This document shows, one piece after another, positions 1 through 6,556 of a stretch of 6,556 nucleotides of DNA; the first letter of the stretch is position 1, and each line of letters starts with the position of its first letter. The stretch is from JAGPIS01 sp964635545 (GTDB lineage: Bacteria; Bacteroidota; Bacteroidia; Bacteroidales; Marinilabiliaceae), in assembly GCA_964635545.1 (NCBI GenBank), contig CAZWOA010000131.1, positions 1 through 6,556 of the forward strand, given 5' to 3'. A program made the position numbers and the translations under genes. Below the pieces are notes generated by a model. The model had not been told where the DNA came from. It saw only the letters and a program-made list of their open reading frames with translations, and did not search any database.

Positions 1-2903
1 TGGTTGCTGTGGGTTATGGTGTGCAACGCAAGCGTGACGTTACCGGTTCGGTAGCAACTGTGGGAGAGAGTGTGCTTAAAGATGTGCCTGTGTCATCGGC
101 TGCTGAAGCTATTACAGGTCGTTTGGCAGGTGTTCAGGTTACCACTACAGAAGGTTCACCAGATGCAGAGATTAAAATCCGTGTTCGTGGGGGTGGTTCT
201 ATTTCGCAGGACAACTCACCTTTATTTATTGTTGACGGTTTCCCTGTAAATTCAATAAATAATATTCCTCCATCTGATATTCAGGATATTACAGTTCTTA
301 AAGATGCCTCTTCAACTGCTATTTATGGTGCTCGAGGTGCAAACGGTGTTATTCTTATTACTACTAAAGGTGGTAAAGAGGGTAGAATTAAAGTTGATGT
401 AAACTCATATGTTGGTTTCCGTCAGAAAATCAAATCATTGGAAGTTCTTAGTCCATATGAATATGTGTTGTATCAGCATGAAATTGATCAATCGTCAACT
501 TTTCAGAATTATTATGGAGTTTATGATGATTTGGATATTTATAAGTCGGTTGCTGGTACCGATTGGCAGGATGAAGTTTTTGGACGTACCGCTATTCAGC
601 AATATTATAATGTTGGTATAAGTGGTGGTACAAAGGCTAGTACTTATAACTTAAGCCTTACCCGTGCTGATGAAGAGAGTATTATGATTGGTTCAGGCTT
701 TGAGCGTAACAACATCAACTTTAAAATGAAAAGTCAACTTAGTGATAAGTTTACTTTAGATTTTAATACCAGAATGTCATATTCTATTACTGATGGTGCT
801 GGTACCGCTTCTGAGAAATCTGGCGCTAATACCAAGCTTCGTAACTCAGTTAAATATGCACCTACTAAAGGGTTACGCGAATTTACCGATGGCTCTATTG
901 CCGATGATGATATTAATAGCCCTGAGTCAAGCAGTTTACTTTACAATCCTGTAGAGTCGGTTAATGATGAGTATAAAAAGCAATACAAACTAAACAGTAC
1001 TTTCAATGGTGCTATTAACTGGAAGATTGTTAAACCATTAACATTCCGTTCGGAGTGGGGATACTCTTTCAATAATAATCGTACAGATTATGTTTGGGGA
1101 CCTTCAACCAGTACGTCTAAACAGTATGCTGGTCAGCCGGTTGGGCGTATATATCAGTATGAAGGGCAGGATTGGAGATTTGCCAATACTTTGACTTATA
1201 TGAAAAACAACCTCCTTCCTAATCATAATATTAACGTTATGATTGGGCAAGAAATGTCTTCACAAAATGGCAAAAGTGTTACCAATGAGTCTCGTTACTT
1301 CCCATCAGGCATGAGCGCATCTAACGTATTGTCGATGTTTAACTTAGGTACTCCCATTGCTACTCAAACTTATGTAAATGCTGATGTTAATCTGAGTTCA
1401 TACTTTGGTCGCGTAAACTATTCTATAAAAGATCGTTATCTTCTTACTGCCACGCTTCGTGCCGATGGATCCAGTAAGTTTTCTAAAGATAATCGTTGGG
1501 GGTATTTCCCTTCGGTAGCTTTGGCTTGGAGACTTTCTGAAGAGTCGTTTATGGAAGCAGATTGGTTATACAACCTTAAACTGCGTGCAAGCTATGGTTC
1601 GTCAGGTAATAACCGTATTGCCAGTGGTTTGTATATACAAAGCTTCTCTACCAGTGATGAAAATAAACCATATTTCCCTGGTGAAAATCCTGCTTCACAG
1701 TTGATTCCCAATACTGTATTGGTAAATAAAGATCTTAAATGGGAAACCACACATACTTCAAACTTGGGTGTTGACTATGGTTTCTTTAGAGGTAAGATTA
1801 ATGGTACTTTAGATTTGTACTATAACCGCACTGTTGATTTGCTTATTGAGCAACCAATACCTGAAAGTACAGGCTATAAAACCCAAATGAAGAATATTGG
1901 TCAAACTTCTAACCGTGGTATCGAGTTTACTCTTGATGCAAGCATTGTCGAACGTAAAGATTGGGGTATTGGTGCTTCTTTCAATATTACATTCAATAAA
2001 AACAAGGTTGATAAATTTGTAAACGGTAAAGATAATTATAAAACTTACTCTTCTGGATGGAACGGTTCAGCAGCACCTACCAGCGACTTTATGGTTATGG
2101 AAGGTAAAGAGGTTGGTCTGATGTATGGTTATGTTACTGATGGTATGTATAGCTTCGACGATTTTACCTTTAATAGCTCTACTCAAAAATGGGTTCTTAA
2201 TCCTGGTGTAGCAGATAATAGCTCATTAACATCCGCAGGTTCTTATTTTGGCCCTGGTGCATTGAAATTCAAGAATATGGATGGTAATAATGTTATTGAC
2301 GAAAATGATAAAGTTGTTATCGGTTCAGCTCAGCCAATACACGTGGGTGGTTTCGCTCTTAACGGTCGTTGGAAAGGCTTTGATGCATCGGCATTCTTTA
2401 ACTGGTCGTATGGTAATGATGTGTATAACGCTAATAAACTTGATAATTCAGCTCAGTTACTTTCGCGTAAATATCAAAACCTTAGCGATGAAATGTCTTT
2501 GTCTAACAGATTTACTACAATTGACCCTGCTACAGGCTTAAATATTTATCATGGTAAAAATGCCAATCCTGCACTTCTTCAGCAATTGAATGAAGGAAAG
2601 ACAATGTGGATGCCTTTGCACACTACTACTGTTCTTCACTCTTATGCTATTGAAGATGGTTCATTCCTTCGCCTTAATAATGTGACTTTAGGTTATACAT
2701 TACCAACAAATATTGTTAAGAAAGCCCATTTGAGCAGTGCTAGATTCTACTTTACCGGTTATAATCTTGCTTTATGGACTAACTACTCAGGTTTCGACCC
2801 GGAGGTGGATTCTCGCAGAAGCACTCCACTAACTCCAGGAGTTGATTATTCGGCATATCCGAGAAGCCGACAGTATGTCTTTGGTGTTAACTTATCATTC
2901 TAA
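1..2903 (+). CDS. SusC/RagA-family TonB-dependent outer-membrane transporter (5' partial)
   Basis: This is the outer-membrane import channel of a SusCD pair, which takes up glycan oligosaccharides using TonB/ExbBD energy. The frame is open from the window edge (first full codon at 3), so the gene is cut at its 5' end. The GTG at 9 is an internal valine, not a start. The first visible residues, VAVGYGVQRKRDVTGSV, are the conserved SusC segment after the N-terminal carboxypeptidase-regulatory-like domain and include a TonB-box-like stretch. The plug domain follows to about nt 375, with the family signature around PLFIVDGFPV and ITVLKDASSTAIYGARGANG (about nt 219-350). The rest is a large beta-barrel rich in aromatic strands. 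A family-typical acidic loop (Asp codons at 2280, 2298 and 2307) resembles a calcium-binding loop. The protein ends GVNLSF, with the terminal Phe usual for outer-membrane barrels. About 966 residues are visible; full-length relatives are usually about 1,000-1,100. The SusD partner starts 11 bases downstream, so co-transcription is expected. Substrate is not readable from this gene. Confidence 0.97.
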   Translation, partial: VAVGYGVQRKRDVTGSVATVGESVLKDVPVSSAAEAITGRLAGVQVTTTEGSPDAEIKIRVRGGGSISQDNSPLFIVDGFPVNSINNIPPSDIQDITVLKDASSTAIYGARGANGVILITTKGGKEGRIKVDVNSYVGFRQKIKSLEVLSPYEYVLYQHEIDQSSTFQNYYGVYDDLDIYKSVAGTDWQDEVFGRTAIQQYYNVGISGGTKASTYNLSLTRADEESIMIGSGFERNNINFKMKSQLSDKFTLDFNTRMSYSITDGAGTASEKSGANTKLRNSVKYAPTKGLREFTDGSIADDDINSPESSSLLYNPVESVNDEYKKQYKLNSTFNGAINWKIVKPLTFRSEWGYSFNNNRTDYVWGPSTSTSKQYAGQPVGRIYQYEGQDWRFANTLTYMKNNLLPNHNINVMIGQEMSSQNGKSVTNESRYFPSGMSASNVLSMFNLGTPIATQTYVNADVNLSSYFGRVNYSIKDRYLLTATLRADGSSKFSKDNRWGYFPSVALAWRLSEESFMEADWLYNLKLRASYGSSGNNRIASGLYIQSFSTSDENKPYFPGENPASQLIPNTVLVNKDLKWETTHTSNLGVDYGFFRGKINGTLDLYYNRTVDLLIEQPIPESTGYKTQMKNIGQTSNRGIEFTLDASIVERKDWGIGASFNITFNKNKVDKFVNGKDNYKTYSSGWNGSAAPTSDFMVMEGKEVGLMYGYVTDGMYSFDDFTFNSSTQKWVLNPGVADNSSLTSAGSYFGPGALKFKNMDGNNVIDENDKVVIGSAQPIHVGGFALNGRWKGFDASAFFNWSYGNDVYNANKLDNSAQLLSRKYQNLSDEMSLSNRFTTIDPATGLNIYHGKNANPALLQQLNEGKTMWMPLHTTTVLHSYAIEDGSFLRLNNVTLGYTLPTNIVKKAHLSSARFYFTGYNLALWTNYSGFDPEVDSRRSTPLTPGVDYSAYPRSRQYVFGVNLSF

Positions 2904-2914
2904 TTCTCTGCAAC

Positions 2915-4783
2915 ATGATTAAAAAATTTTTAAATATAACATTGGCGTTTGCTTTGATTGGATTCTCTTCTTGTTCCGATTTCCTAGAGCAAACTTCCGA
3001 TTCTGAATACACTGCAGATGTTGTGTTTTCAACTCCGGCTTACACCGAGTCAGCAATTAACGGCATATATGCAATTATGACTGAAGATGCAATGTATGCT
3101 TCGCGTTTGAGCCTAATGTACAGCACCAATAGTGATATTGAGGTTACAGGTGCTGATGCTTCTTCGTATAATCAACAAGGTAACAGGGGGATAAGTAATT
3201 ATATGTCTCAAGCCTCTTGGGCCGGTCACCTTGACCGTACTTGGACTCTGCTTTATAAAGCTATTGAGAGAGCTAACCTTGCTATAGTTGAAATCCCTAA
3301 GAGCTCTGCTTTCTCTAACGAGTCAACAAGCAAAGTAATGAAAGGATATCTTGGTGAAGCATATACTCTTCGTGCCCTATATTATTTTGAACTTGTTCGC
3401 CATTGGGGTGATGTGCCTTTCAAATTAGAGCCAACTCTTTCTGATGGGGCTAACTTCTATCCTACTGTAGCAGATCGTGATGAAATTATGGAGCATCTGA
3501 TAAGTGATCTTGATATTGCTGCTTCTTATCTTGATTGGGGTAATAAACCCGAGAAGATAACAAAAGGTTTTGCTCTTGGTCTTCAGGCCCGCATAGCACT
3601 TGCTCGCGGTGGTTACTCTATTCGTAATAAGGAAGGATTTCCTACAGAGCGTGGAAGCAATTATATTGAATTTTATAAAATTGCAAATGCTGCTTGTGCC
3701 AAAATTATTAATGAAGGGCCACATCGTTTGAATCCTAGCTATGTGCAGATTTTTAAAAATCTTTGTAAACTAACTACCGAAACTACTTATAATGAAAACC
3801 TGTTTGAAGTTGCTTTAGGTTTCTCAAGAAGTGGTGAAATTGGTTACTCAAATGGTGTGAGATTCCGTACAAATACTAAATACGGTTTTGGTAATAATGC
3901 CAATGTGGTTTCAACTACTCCATACTATTTCTATCAGTTTGATCCTAAAGATATTCGTAGGGATGTTTCTGTTGCTATCTATGAATTTAAACCAAACGAT
4001 AAAAAGAAAAACGTACCTATGGAAGTGGTTGTAAGTAACCCTTTCTCTTGGACTATAGGAAAATATGATCAGCGCTGGATGAGTGACCAGTTCTTAAGCA
4101 CTAACTTAGCCGCTACCAGTAAAATTGGATCGGGTATCAACTGGGTTATGATGCGATATTCTGATGTGCTTCTTATGTTTGCCGAAACTGAGAATGAAAT
4201 TAATGGTGCTCCTACAGCTGCAGCCAAACAGGCACTTAAAGATGTTCGTTCAAGAGCATTTGGCGAAGCCGATCAACAAACAAAGGTACAGAACTATGTA
4301 GATGCCCTTAATGATAAAGATGAGTTTTTCAAGGCTGTTGCCAATGAGCGTATGTTTGAGTTTGGTGGAGAAGGTATCCGTAAATATGATCTTGTACGTT
4401 GGAATCTTCTTGGTGATTTTATCCAAGTTCAACGTCAGAAATTCGCAGATATGTTTGATAGCGGTTCATTTATAAACCTATCAGGACAAACAGTTACAAC
4501 TCCTACAGCTCTTCATTTTAAATATAATGCTGATGGTGAGACTCTTGATATGTCATCATTCAACTTCTATGAGGATAAAGGAACTGACCAGCTAACAGGA
4601 TATGAAGAACCTGTGAAGTTCCTTTCTGGGTATTCTGATGACAATAAGACTAATTATTTGGATATTGTTACTAAGTTCAGTTCAGGACTTAATTCAACAG
4701 TTGCCAACCGTCACCTTTTTCCAATATATCAGGAGGTGGTGTCGCAATCAAACGGTACAATATCTAACTCTTATCAGTATTAA
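2915..4783 (+). CDS. SusD/RagB-family surface glycan-binding lipoprotein
   Basis: This is the glycan-binding lid that sits on the SusC barrel at the cell surface. It starts MIKKFLNITL and has a hydrophobic signal peptide ending in a lipobox (GFSSC, lipidated Cys20). The residues after the Cys, SDFLE, are acidic and resemble Bacteroidota lipoprotein export signals, which fits surface exposure. Family landmarks appear in order: GEAYTLRALYYFELVRHWGD (147-166, TPR helix), the KGFALGLQARIALARGGYS helix (217-235), the RYSDVLLMFAETENEI helix (414-429), NERMFEFGGEGIRKYDLVRW (477-496), and a C-terminal LFPIYQEVV (601-609). The first two lie in the SusD-like N-terminal domain and the others in the RagB/SusD C-terminal domain. 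At 622 residues it is longer than many SusDs (roughly 500-580). Much of the excess lies between DLVRW and the C-terminal motif. No clear Shine-Dalgarno precedes the ATG, which is common in Bacteroidota, and the 11-base gap after susC points to one operon. Residues contacting sugar cannot be assigned from sequence alone. Confidence 0.97.
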   Translation: MIKKFLNITLAFALIGFSSCSDFLEQTSDSEYTADVVFSTPAYTESAINGIYAIMTEDAMYASRLSLMYSTNSDIEVTGADASSYNQQGNRGISNYMSQASWAGHLDRTWTLLYKAIERANLAIVEIPKSSAFSNESTSKVMKGYLGEAYTLRALYYFELVRHWGDVPFKLEPTLSDGANFYPTVADRDEIMEHLISDLDIAASYLDWGNKPEKITKGFALGLQARIALARGGYSIRNKEGFPTERGSNYIEFYKIANAACAKIINEGPHRLNPSYVQIFKNLCKLTTETTYNENLFEVALGFSRSGEIGYSNGVRFRTNTKYGFGNNANVVSTTPYYFYQFDPKDIRRDVSVAIYEFKPNDKKKNVPMEVVVSNPFSWTIGKYDQRWMSDQFLSTNLAATSKIGSGINWVMMRYSDVLLMFAETENEINGAPTAAAKQALKDVRSRAFGEADQQTKVQNYVDALNDKDEFFKAVANERMFEFGGEGIRKYDLVRWNLLGDFIQVQRQKFADMFDSGSFINLSGQTVTTPTALHFKYNADGETLDMSSFNFYEDKGTDQLTGYEEPVKFLSGYSDDNKTNYLDIVTKFSSGLNSTVANRHLFPIYQEVVSQSNGTISNSYQY

Positions 4784-4810
4784 TTAAAGAATTCAAGGTG
4801 TCTTATCAGT
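4769..4810 (+). repeat. 10-bp direct repeat TCTTATCAGT spanning the end of susD
   Basis: The exact 10-mer TCTTATCAGT occurs at 4769-4778, inside the last codons of the SusD gene, and again at 4801-4810, in the gap after it. Both copies are complementary to the segment around 4817-4826, allowing one G-U pair. Either copy could therefore form a stem with that segment. The repeat is short and could be chance in AT-rich DNA. It is listed because it overlaps the hairpin at this junction. Confidence 0.4.
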
Positions 4811-4833
4811 TTTACAATTGATAAGATGCCCTT
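4795..4833 (+). promoter_or_regulatory. Intergenic RNA hairpin between the susD-like gene and the third lipoprotein gene
   Basis: The core stem is a perfect 8-bp inverted repeat, TCTTATCA (4801-4808) with TGATAAGA (4819-4826). In RNA it extends inward by one G-U and two U-A pairs to a UUAC loop (4812-4815). It extends outward through two G-U wobbles, two G-C pairs, a bulged C at 4831 and two A-U pairs. Only three U residues follow the stem (4832-4834, two of them paired), so it is a poor match to a classical intrinsic terminator. A leaky attenuator, an mRNA-processing site or a stabilising 3' end for susCD transcripts are all plausible. The stem takes in the ATG at 4826, which argues that translation of the next gene begins further downstream. 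The structure is seen in sequence; the role is inferred. Confidence 0.6.
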
Positions 4834-4843
4834 TAAAAACAAG

Positions 4844-6454
4844 ATGGATATGATTACAAATTATATTTCTAAAATAAAGGTGGCGTTTGGTGCATTAGCT
4901 CTTGTTTTGGCTTTTTCATCATGCGACGATACTAACGAGTGGGATGTGGATAGTAGCTATAACCGTTCTTTCCGCCCTACAAGTTTGGCTTCTTCTAGTG
5001 TTACTGCCAATACAGCCGAACTGACTTGGGGTGCTATTCCCGGAACTGAAAAGTATATTCTTGAACTATCGAGAGATAGTATGGAATTTACCAACATTGT
5101 AGGTAATTACGAATCTACAGAGGCTAGCTACTCTTTAAGTGATCTTGAAGGAAGCTCAGAATATTCTGTTCGTGTAAAGGCAAAACCTTCAAACCCTGAA
5201 AAAGAAGAATCAGCTTTTGCATCGGTATATTTTAAAACCAAGTCGGAACAGATTATGGAAACAGTTAAAGATGCCGATAGATCGGCAACAACTGTAACTC
5301 TTAGATGGAGTGCCGGAAAAGCTGTTACCAAACTTGTTGTTAAAGATTCGCAAGGCAATGTGGTTGAGGAGTTTGCGTTGAATAGCGAAAATGTAGCCAA
5401 TGGTTCTCTTCTGGTAGAGAATCTATTGCCACAAACCAGCTATGTTGCCGAAATTTATAATGGCGAAAATCGTCGTGGTTCTATTTCATTCGTTACCTTC
5501 CCCGAAGTTCCTGCAGCTGAGCATATAGTTTACTGGAATGCTGGTGATGTTGTAACTCAAGAATTCTTTGATGATCTGGGTGCTAATCATGGAAATGTTA
5601 CTATTGCCATTCCTGCCGGAGCATATTTCGGTATTAGCGAAGCGATTGTGATTCCTGATGGTTTATCACTCCATTTCTTCGGATTACCTGGTGCTTCGAA
5701 AGCTGTAATGTCTCAAAACTTATTTACACTAAGCGCTGCTCATACTTTCCTTAAATTTACTAATCTTGAAATAACAGGAATAGGATATGATGAGACAGGT
5801 GCTGAAACTGGGGCTACTTATAACTATCTGATTAACCAAACATTAGCAGCAAATGTTGGAAATATTGAGTTTGAGAATTGTGAATTACATGATTTTAAAA
5901 ACTGTGTGATTCGTTTGCAAGGTGCTGAAACCAAGTATATCGGAACGCTGTCTTTCAATAATTGTACTTCATACAATTTTCCGGATTCTTACTACTTTGT
6001 TAATAACAATGTGGCTAATAGCGTGATTGATAATATACTTGTTACCAATAGTACGTTCTATAGTGTATCGCGCTTTATTGTTCACAGTGCATCCAACAAT
6101 AACGCAATTACTATTTCTGATTGTACTTTCAATAATATTCTTGGTTCTGGTCGTTATTTTATCGATTTCAGTGCAGGATTTCAATCAGCTAATCTAACTC
6201 TGGCAAATACTATTTTGGGTGCTACCCAGCACACCGGAGCTAAAGGTATTCGAGCAGCTAAAGCAGCATCTGTAATTAATTGCTATGCAACAACCGATTG
6301 GGTGCTTGGTAGTAATGCTATTGCAGGTCTTACTTCTTATGGAAAGTCATCAACCGAATTATTTGCTGATCCTTCCAATGGTGATTTTACAATTATAGAC
6401 GACACTTTTGAAGGTAGAGATTCTGCCGGTGATCCAAAGTGGAGAATTGAATAA
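4844..6454 (+). CDS. Surface lipoprotein with two FN3-like modules and a parallel beta-helix (DUF4957/DUF5123-type)
   Basis: This is probably an accessory surface glycan-binding protein of the PUL; a lyase-like activity cannot be excluded. Residue numbers here count from the in-frame ATG at 4826. The ATG at 4844 (residue 7) is preferred because 4826 lies in a hairpin stem and an A-rich leader precedes 4844; the ATG at 4850 is also possible. A signal peptide ends in the lipobox AFSSC (Cys33), followed by acidic DDTNEWD. The first FN3-like module spans about 51-138 (Trp68, Tyr77, LEGSSEYSVRV) and a second, more divergent one spans about 145-226 (RWSAG, LLPQTSYVAEI). From about 235 the sequence becomes a right-handed beta-helix pattern. 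Rungs carry Asn/Asp at 313, 351, 379, 408, 432, 461 and 485, often followed by Cys. The tail FADPSNGDFTI...GDPKWR is what I recall as typical of the DUF5123 end. Position after SusCD supports a role in glycan capture. Family assignment is by recognition, not by a search; no catalytic residues could be assigned. Confidence 0.88.
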   Translation: MDMITNYISKIKVAFGALALVLAFSSCDDTNEWDVDSSYNRSFRPTSLASSSVTANTAELTWGAIPGTEKYILELSRDSMEFTNIVGNYESTEASYSLSDLEGSSEYSVRVKAKPSNPEKEESAFASVYFKTKSEQIMETVKDADRSATTVTLRWSAGKAVTKLVVKDSQGNVVEEFALNSENVANGSLLVENLLPQTSYVAEIYNGENRRGSISFVTFPEVPAAEHIVYWNAGDVVTQEFFDDLGANHGNVTIAIPAGAYFGISEAIVIPDGLSLHFFGLPGASKAVMSQNLFTLSAAHTFLKFTNLEITGIGYDETGAETGATYNYLINQTLAANVGNIEFENCELHDFKNCVIRLQGAETKYIGTLSFNNCTSYNFPDSYYFVNNNVANSVIDNILVTNSTFYSVSRFIVHSASNNNAITISDCTFNNILGSGRYFIDFSAGFQSANLTLANTILGATQHTGAKGIRAAKAASVINCYATTDWVLGSNAIAGLTSYGKSSTELFADPSNGDFTIIDDTFEGRDSAGDPKWRIE

Positions 6455-6463
6455 TATGTTTTC

Positions 6464-6504
6464 AATAGGAGGTGGGGTATTTCTTGCCTCCTATTTTATA
6501 TTTT
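6464..6504 (+). terminator. Probable rho-independent terminator after the beta-helix lipoprotein gene
   Basis: A perfect 9-bp inverted repeat, AATAGGAGG (6464-6472) with CCTCCTATT (6487-6495), encloses a 14-base loop. Weak G-U/G-C pairs could shorten the loop to about four to six bases. The right arm runs into a T-rich stretch (TTTTATATTTT, ending at 6504). It begins 10 bases after the stop codon. It could end the susCD-lipoprotein transcript or allow partial read-through to the gene that begins at 6510. The stem and T-rich tail are seen directly; efficiency is inferred. Confidence 0.72.
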
Positions 6505-6509
6505 ACTCA

Positions 6510-6556
6510 ATGCCTAAATACAAAAACATATCCCTTTTTTTATTTCTTATGCTTGC
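6510..6556 (+). CDS. Start of a further gene encoding a probable exported protein (3' partial)
   Basis: An ATG at 6510 opens a frame that stays open to the window edge: MPKYKNISLFLFLML, then GC, which must encode Ala. Basic residues (Lys3, Lys5) followed by an unbroken run of Leu, Phe and Met is the layout of a Sec signal peptide n-region and h-region, so the product is probably exported. It lies 55 bases after the previous stop, on the same strand, just beyond a terminator-like hairpin. No usable Shine-Dalgarno is seen at normal spacing, as at the other starts here. In this position PULs often carry secreted glycoside hydrolases, polysaccharide lyases or esterases, but nothing visible identifies the product. 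The cleavage site and lipobox, if any, lie outside the window. Confidence 0.65.
   Translation, partial: MPKYKNISLFLFLML

Noticed and set aside
9..11. GTG at 9 as the start codon of the first gene
   Set aside because: The frame is open upstream to the window edge and the codons before it (Val, Ala) continue the conserved SusC VAVGYG segment. A SusC starting here would lack its signal peptide.
2281..2541. 86-codon forward frame overlapping the SusC gene in another frame
   Set aside because: The SusC frame across this stretch carries family-typical sequence, including the acidic loop. The alternative product has no recognisable features.
3425..3724. 99-codon reverse-strand frame inside the SusD gene
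   Set aside because: It lies wholly within a well-supported coding sequence, and its product has no recognisable domain or plausible signal.
4731..4736. AGGAGG near the end of the SusD gene as a ribosome binding site
   Set aside because: It encodes part of the conserved YQEVV stretch and is more than 90 bases from the next start. No start codon lies at suitable spacing for a supported gene.
5128..5400. 90-codon reverse-strand frame inside the FN3/beta-helix lipoprotein gene
   Set aside because: It is antisense to conserved FN3 coding sequence, with no independent start context or recognisable product.
6468..6474. AGGAGGT as a Shine-Dalgarno for the gene starting at 6510
   Set aside because: It ends about 35 bases before the ATG, far beyond normal spacing. 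It forms the left arm of the terminator-like stem, and strong Shine-Dalgarno use is uncommon in Bacteroidota.
6497..6504. TATATTTT as a Bacteroidota -7 promoter box (TAnnTTTG, 7 of 8 matches)
   Set aside because: There is no TTTG -33 box at suitable distance, it would place transcription start at or inside the coding region, and the stretch is better explained as the terminator's T-rich tail.

Overview
The window looks like part of a polysaccharide utilisation locus (PUL) from a Bacteroidota genome, probably order Bacteroidales. The evidence is a tandem SusC/SusD pair, two signal peptides with Bacteroidota-type lipoboxes, no clear Shine-Dalgarno sequences at the starts, an AT-rich base composition, and tightly packed genes all on the + strand. 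Genus and species cannot be read from the sequence alone.

Layout. The window opens inside a SusC-family TonB-dependent outer-membrane transporter (1-2903). Its signal peptide and N-terminal extension lie upstream of the window. After an 11-base gap comes its SusD-family surface lipoprotein partner (2915-4783). A 60-base gap, counted to the start preferred here, contains a strong imperfect hairpin. It is followed by a third surface lipoprotein (about 4844-6454) with two fibronectin-III-like modules and a parallel beta-helix. Its arrangement resembles the DUF4957/DUF5123 proteins often found next to SusCD pairs in PULs, notably pectin-type ones. A terminator-like hairpin (6464-6504) follows. 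At the right edge, from 6510, the first 15 codons of a further gene encode what looks like a signal peptide, so the locus probably continues with another exported protein.

How the genes work together. SusD and the third lipoprotein would capture a glycan at the cell surface. SusD acts as a lid on the SusC barrel, and SusC imports oligosaccharides using TonB energy. The gene starting at 6510 may encode a secreted or periplasmic enzyme, but too little of it is visible to say. No regulator (hybrid two-component system, ECF sigma/anti-sigma pair or SusR-like protein), glycoside hydrolase or polysaccharide lyase is visible. The substrate therefore remains an inference; pectic glycan is the best guess, from the third gene only.

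There are no tRNA or rRNA genes, CRISPR arrays, insertion sequences or gene-free stretches over 300 bases. The window is a well-formed but familiar kind of locus. The least ordinary parts are the hairpin and repeat arrangement at the SusD/third-gene junction, the enlarged C-terminal part of SusD, and the unassigned function of the beta-helix lipoprotein.
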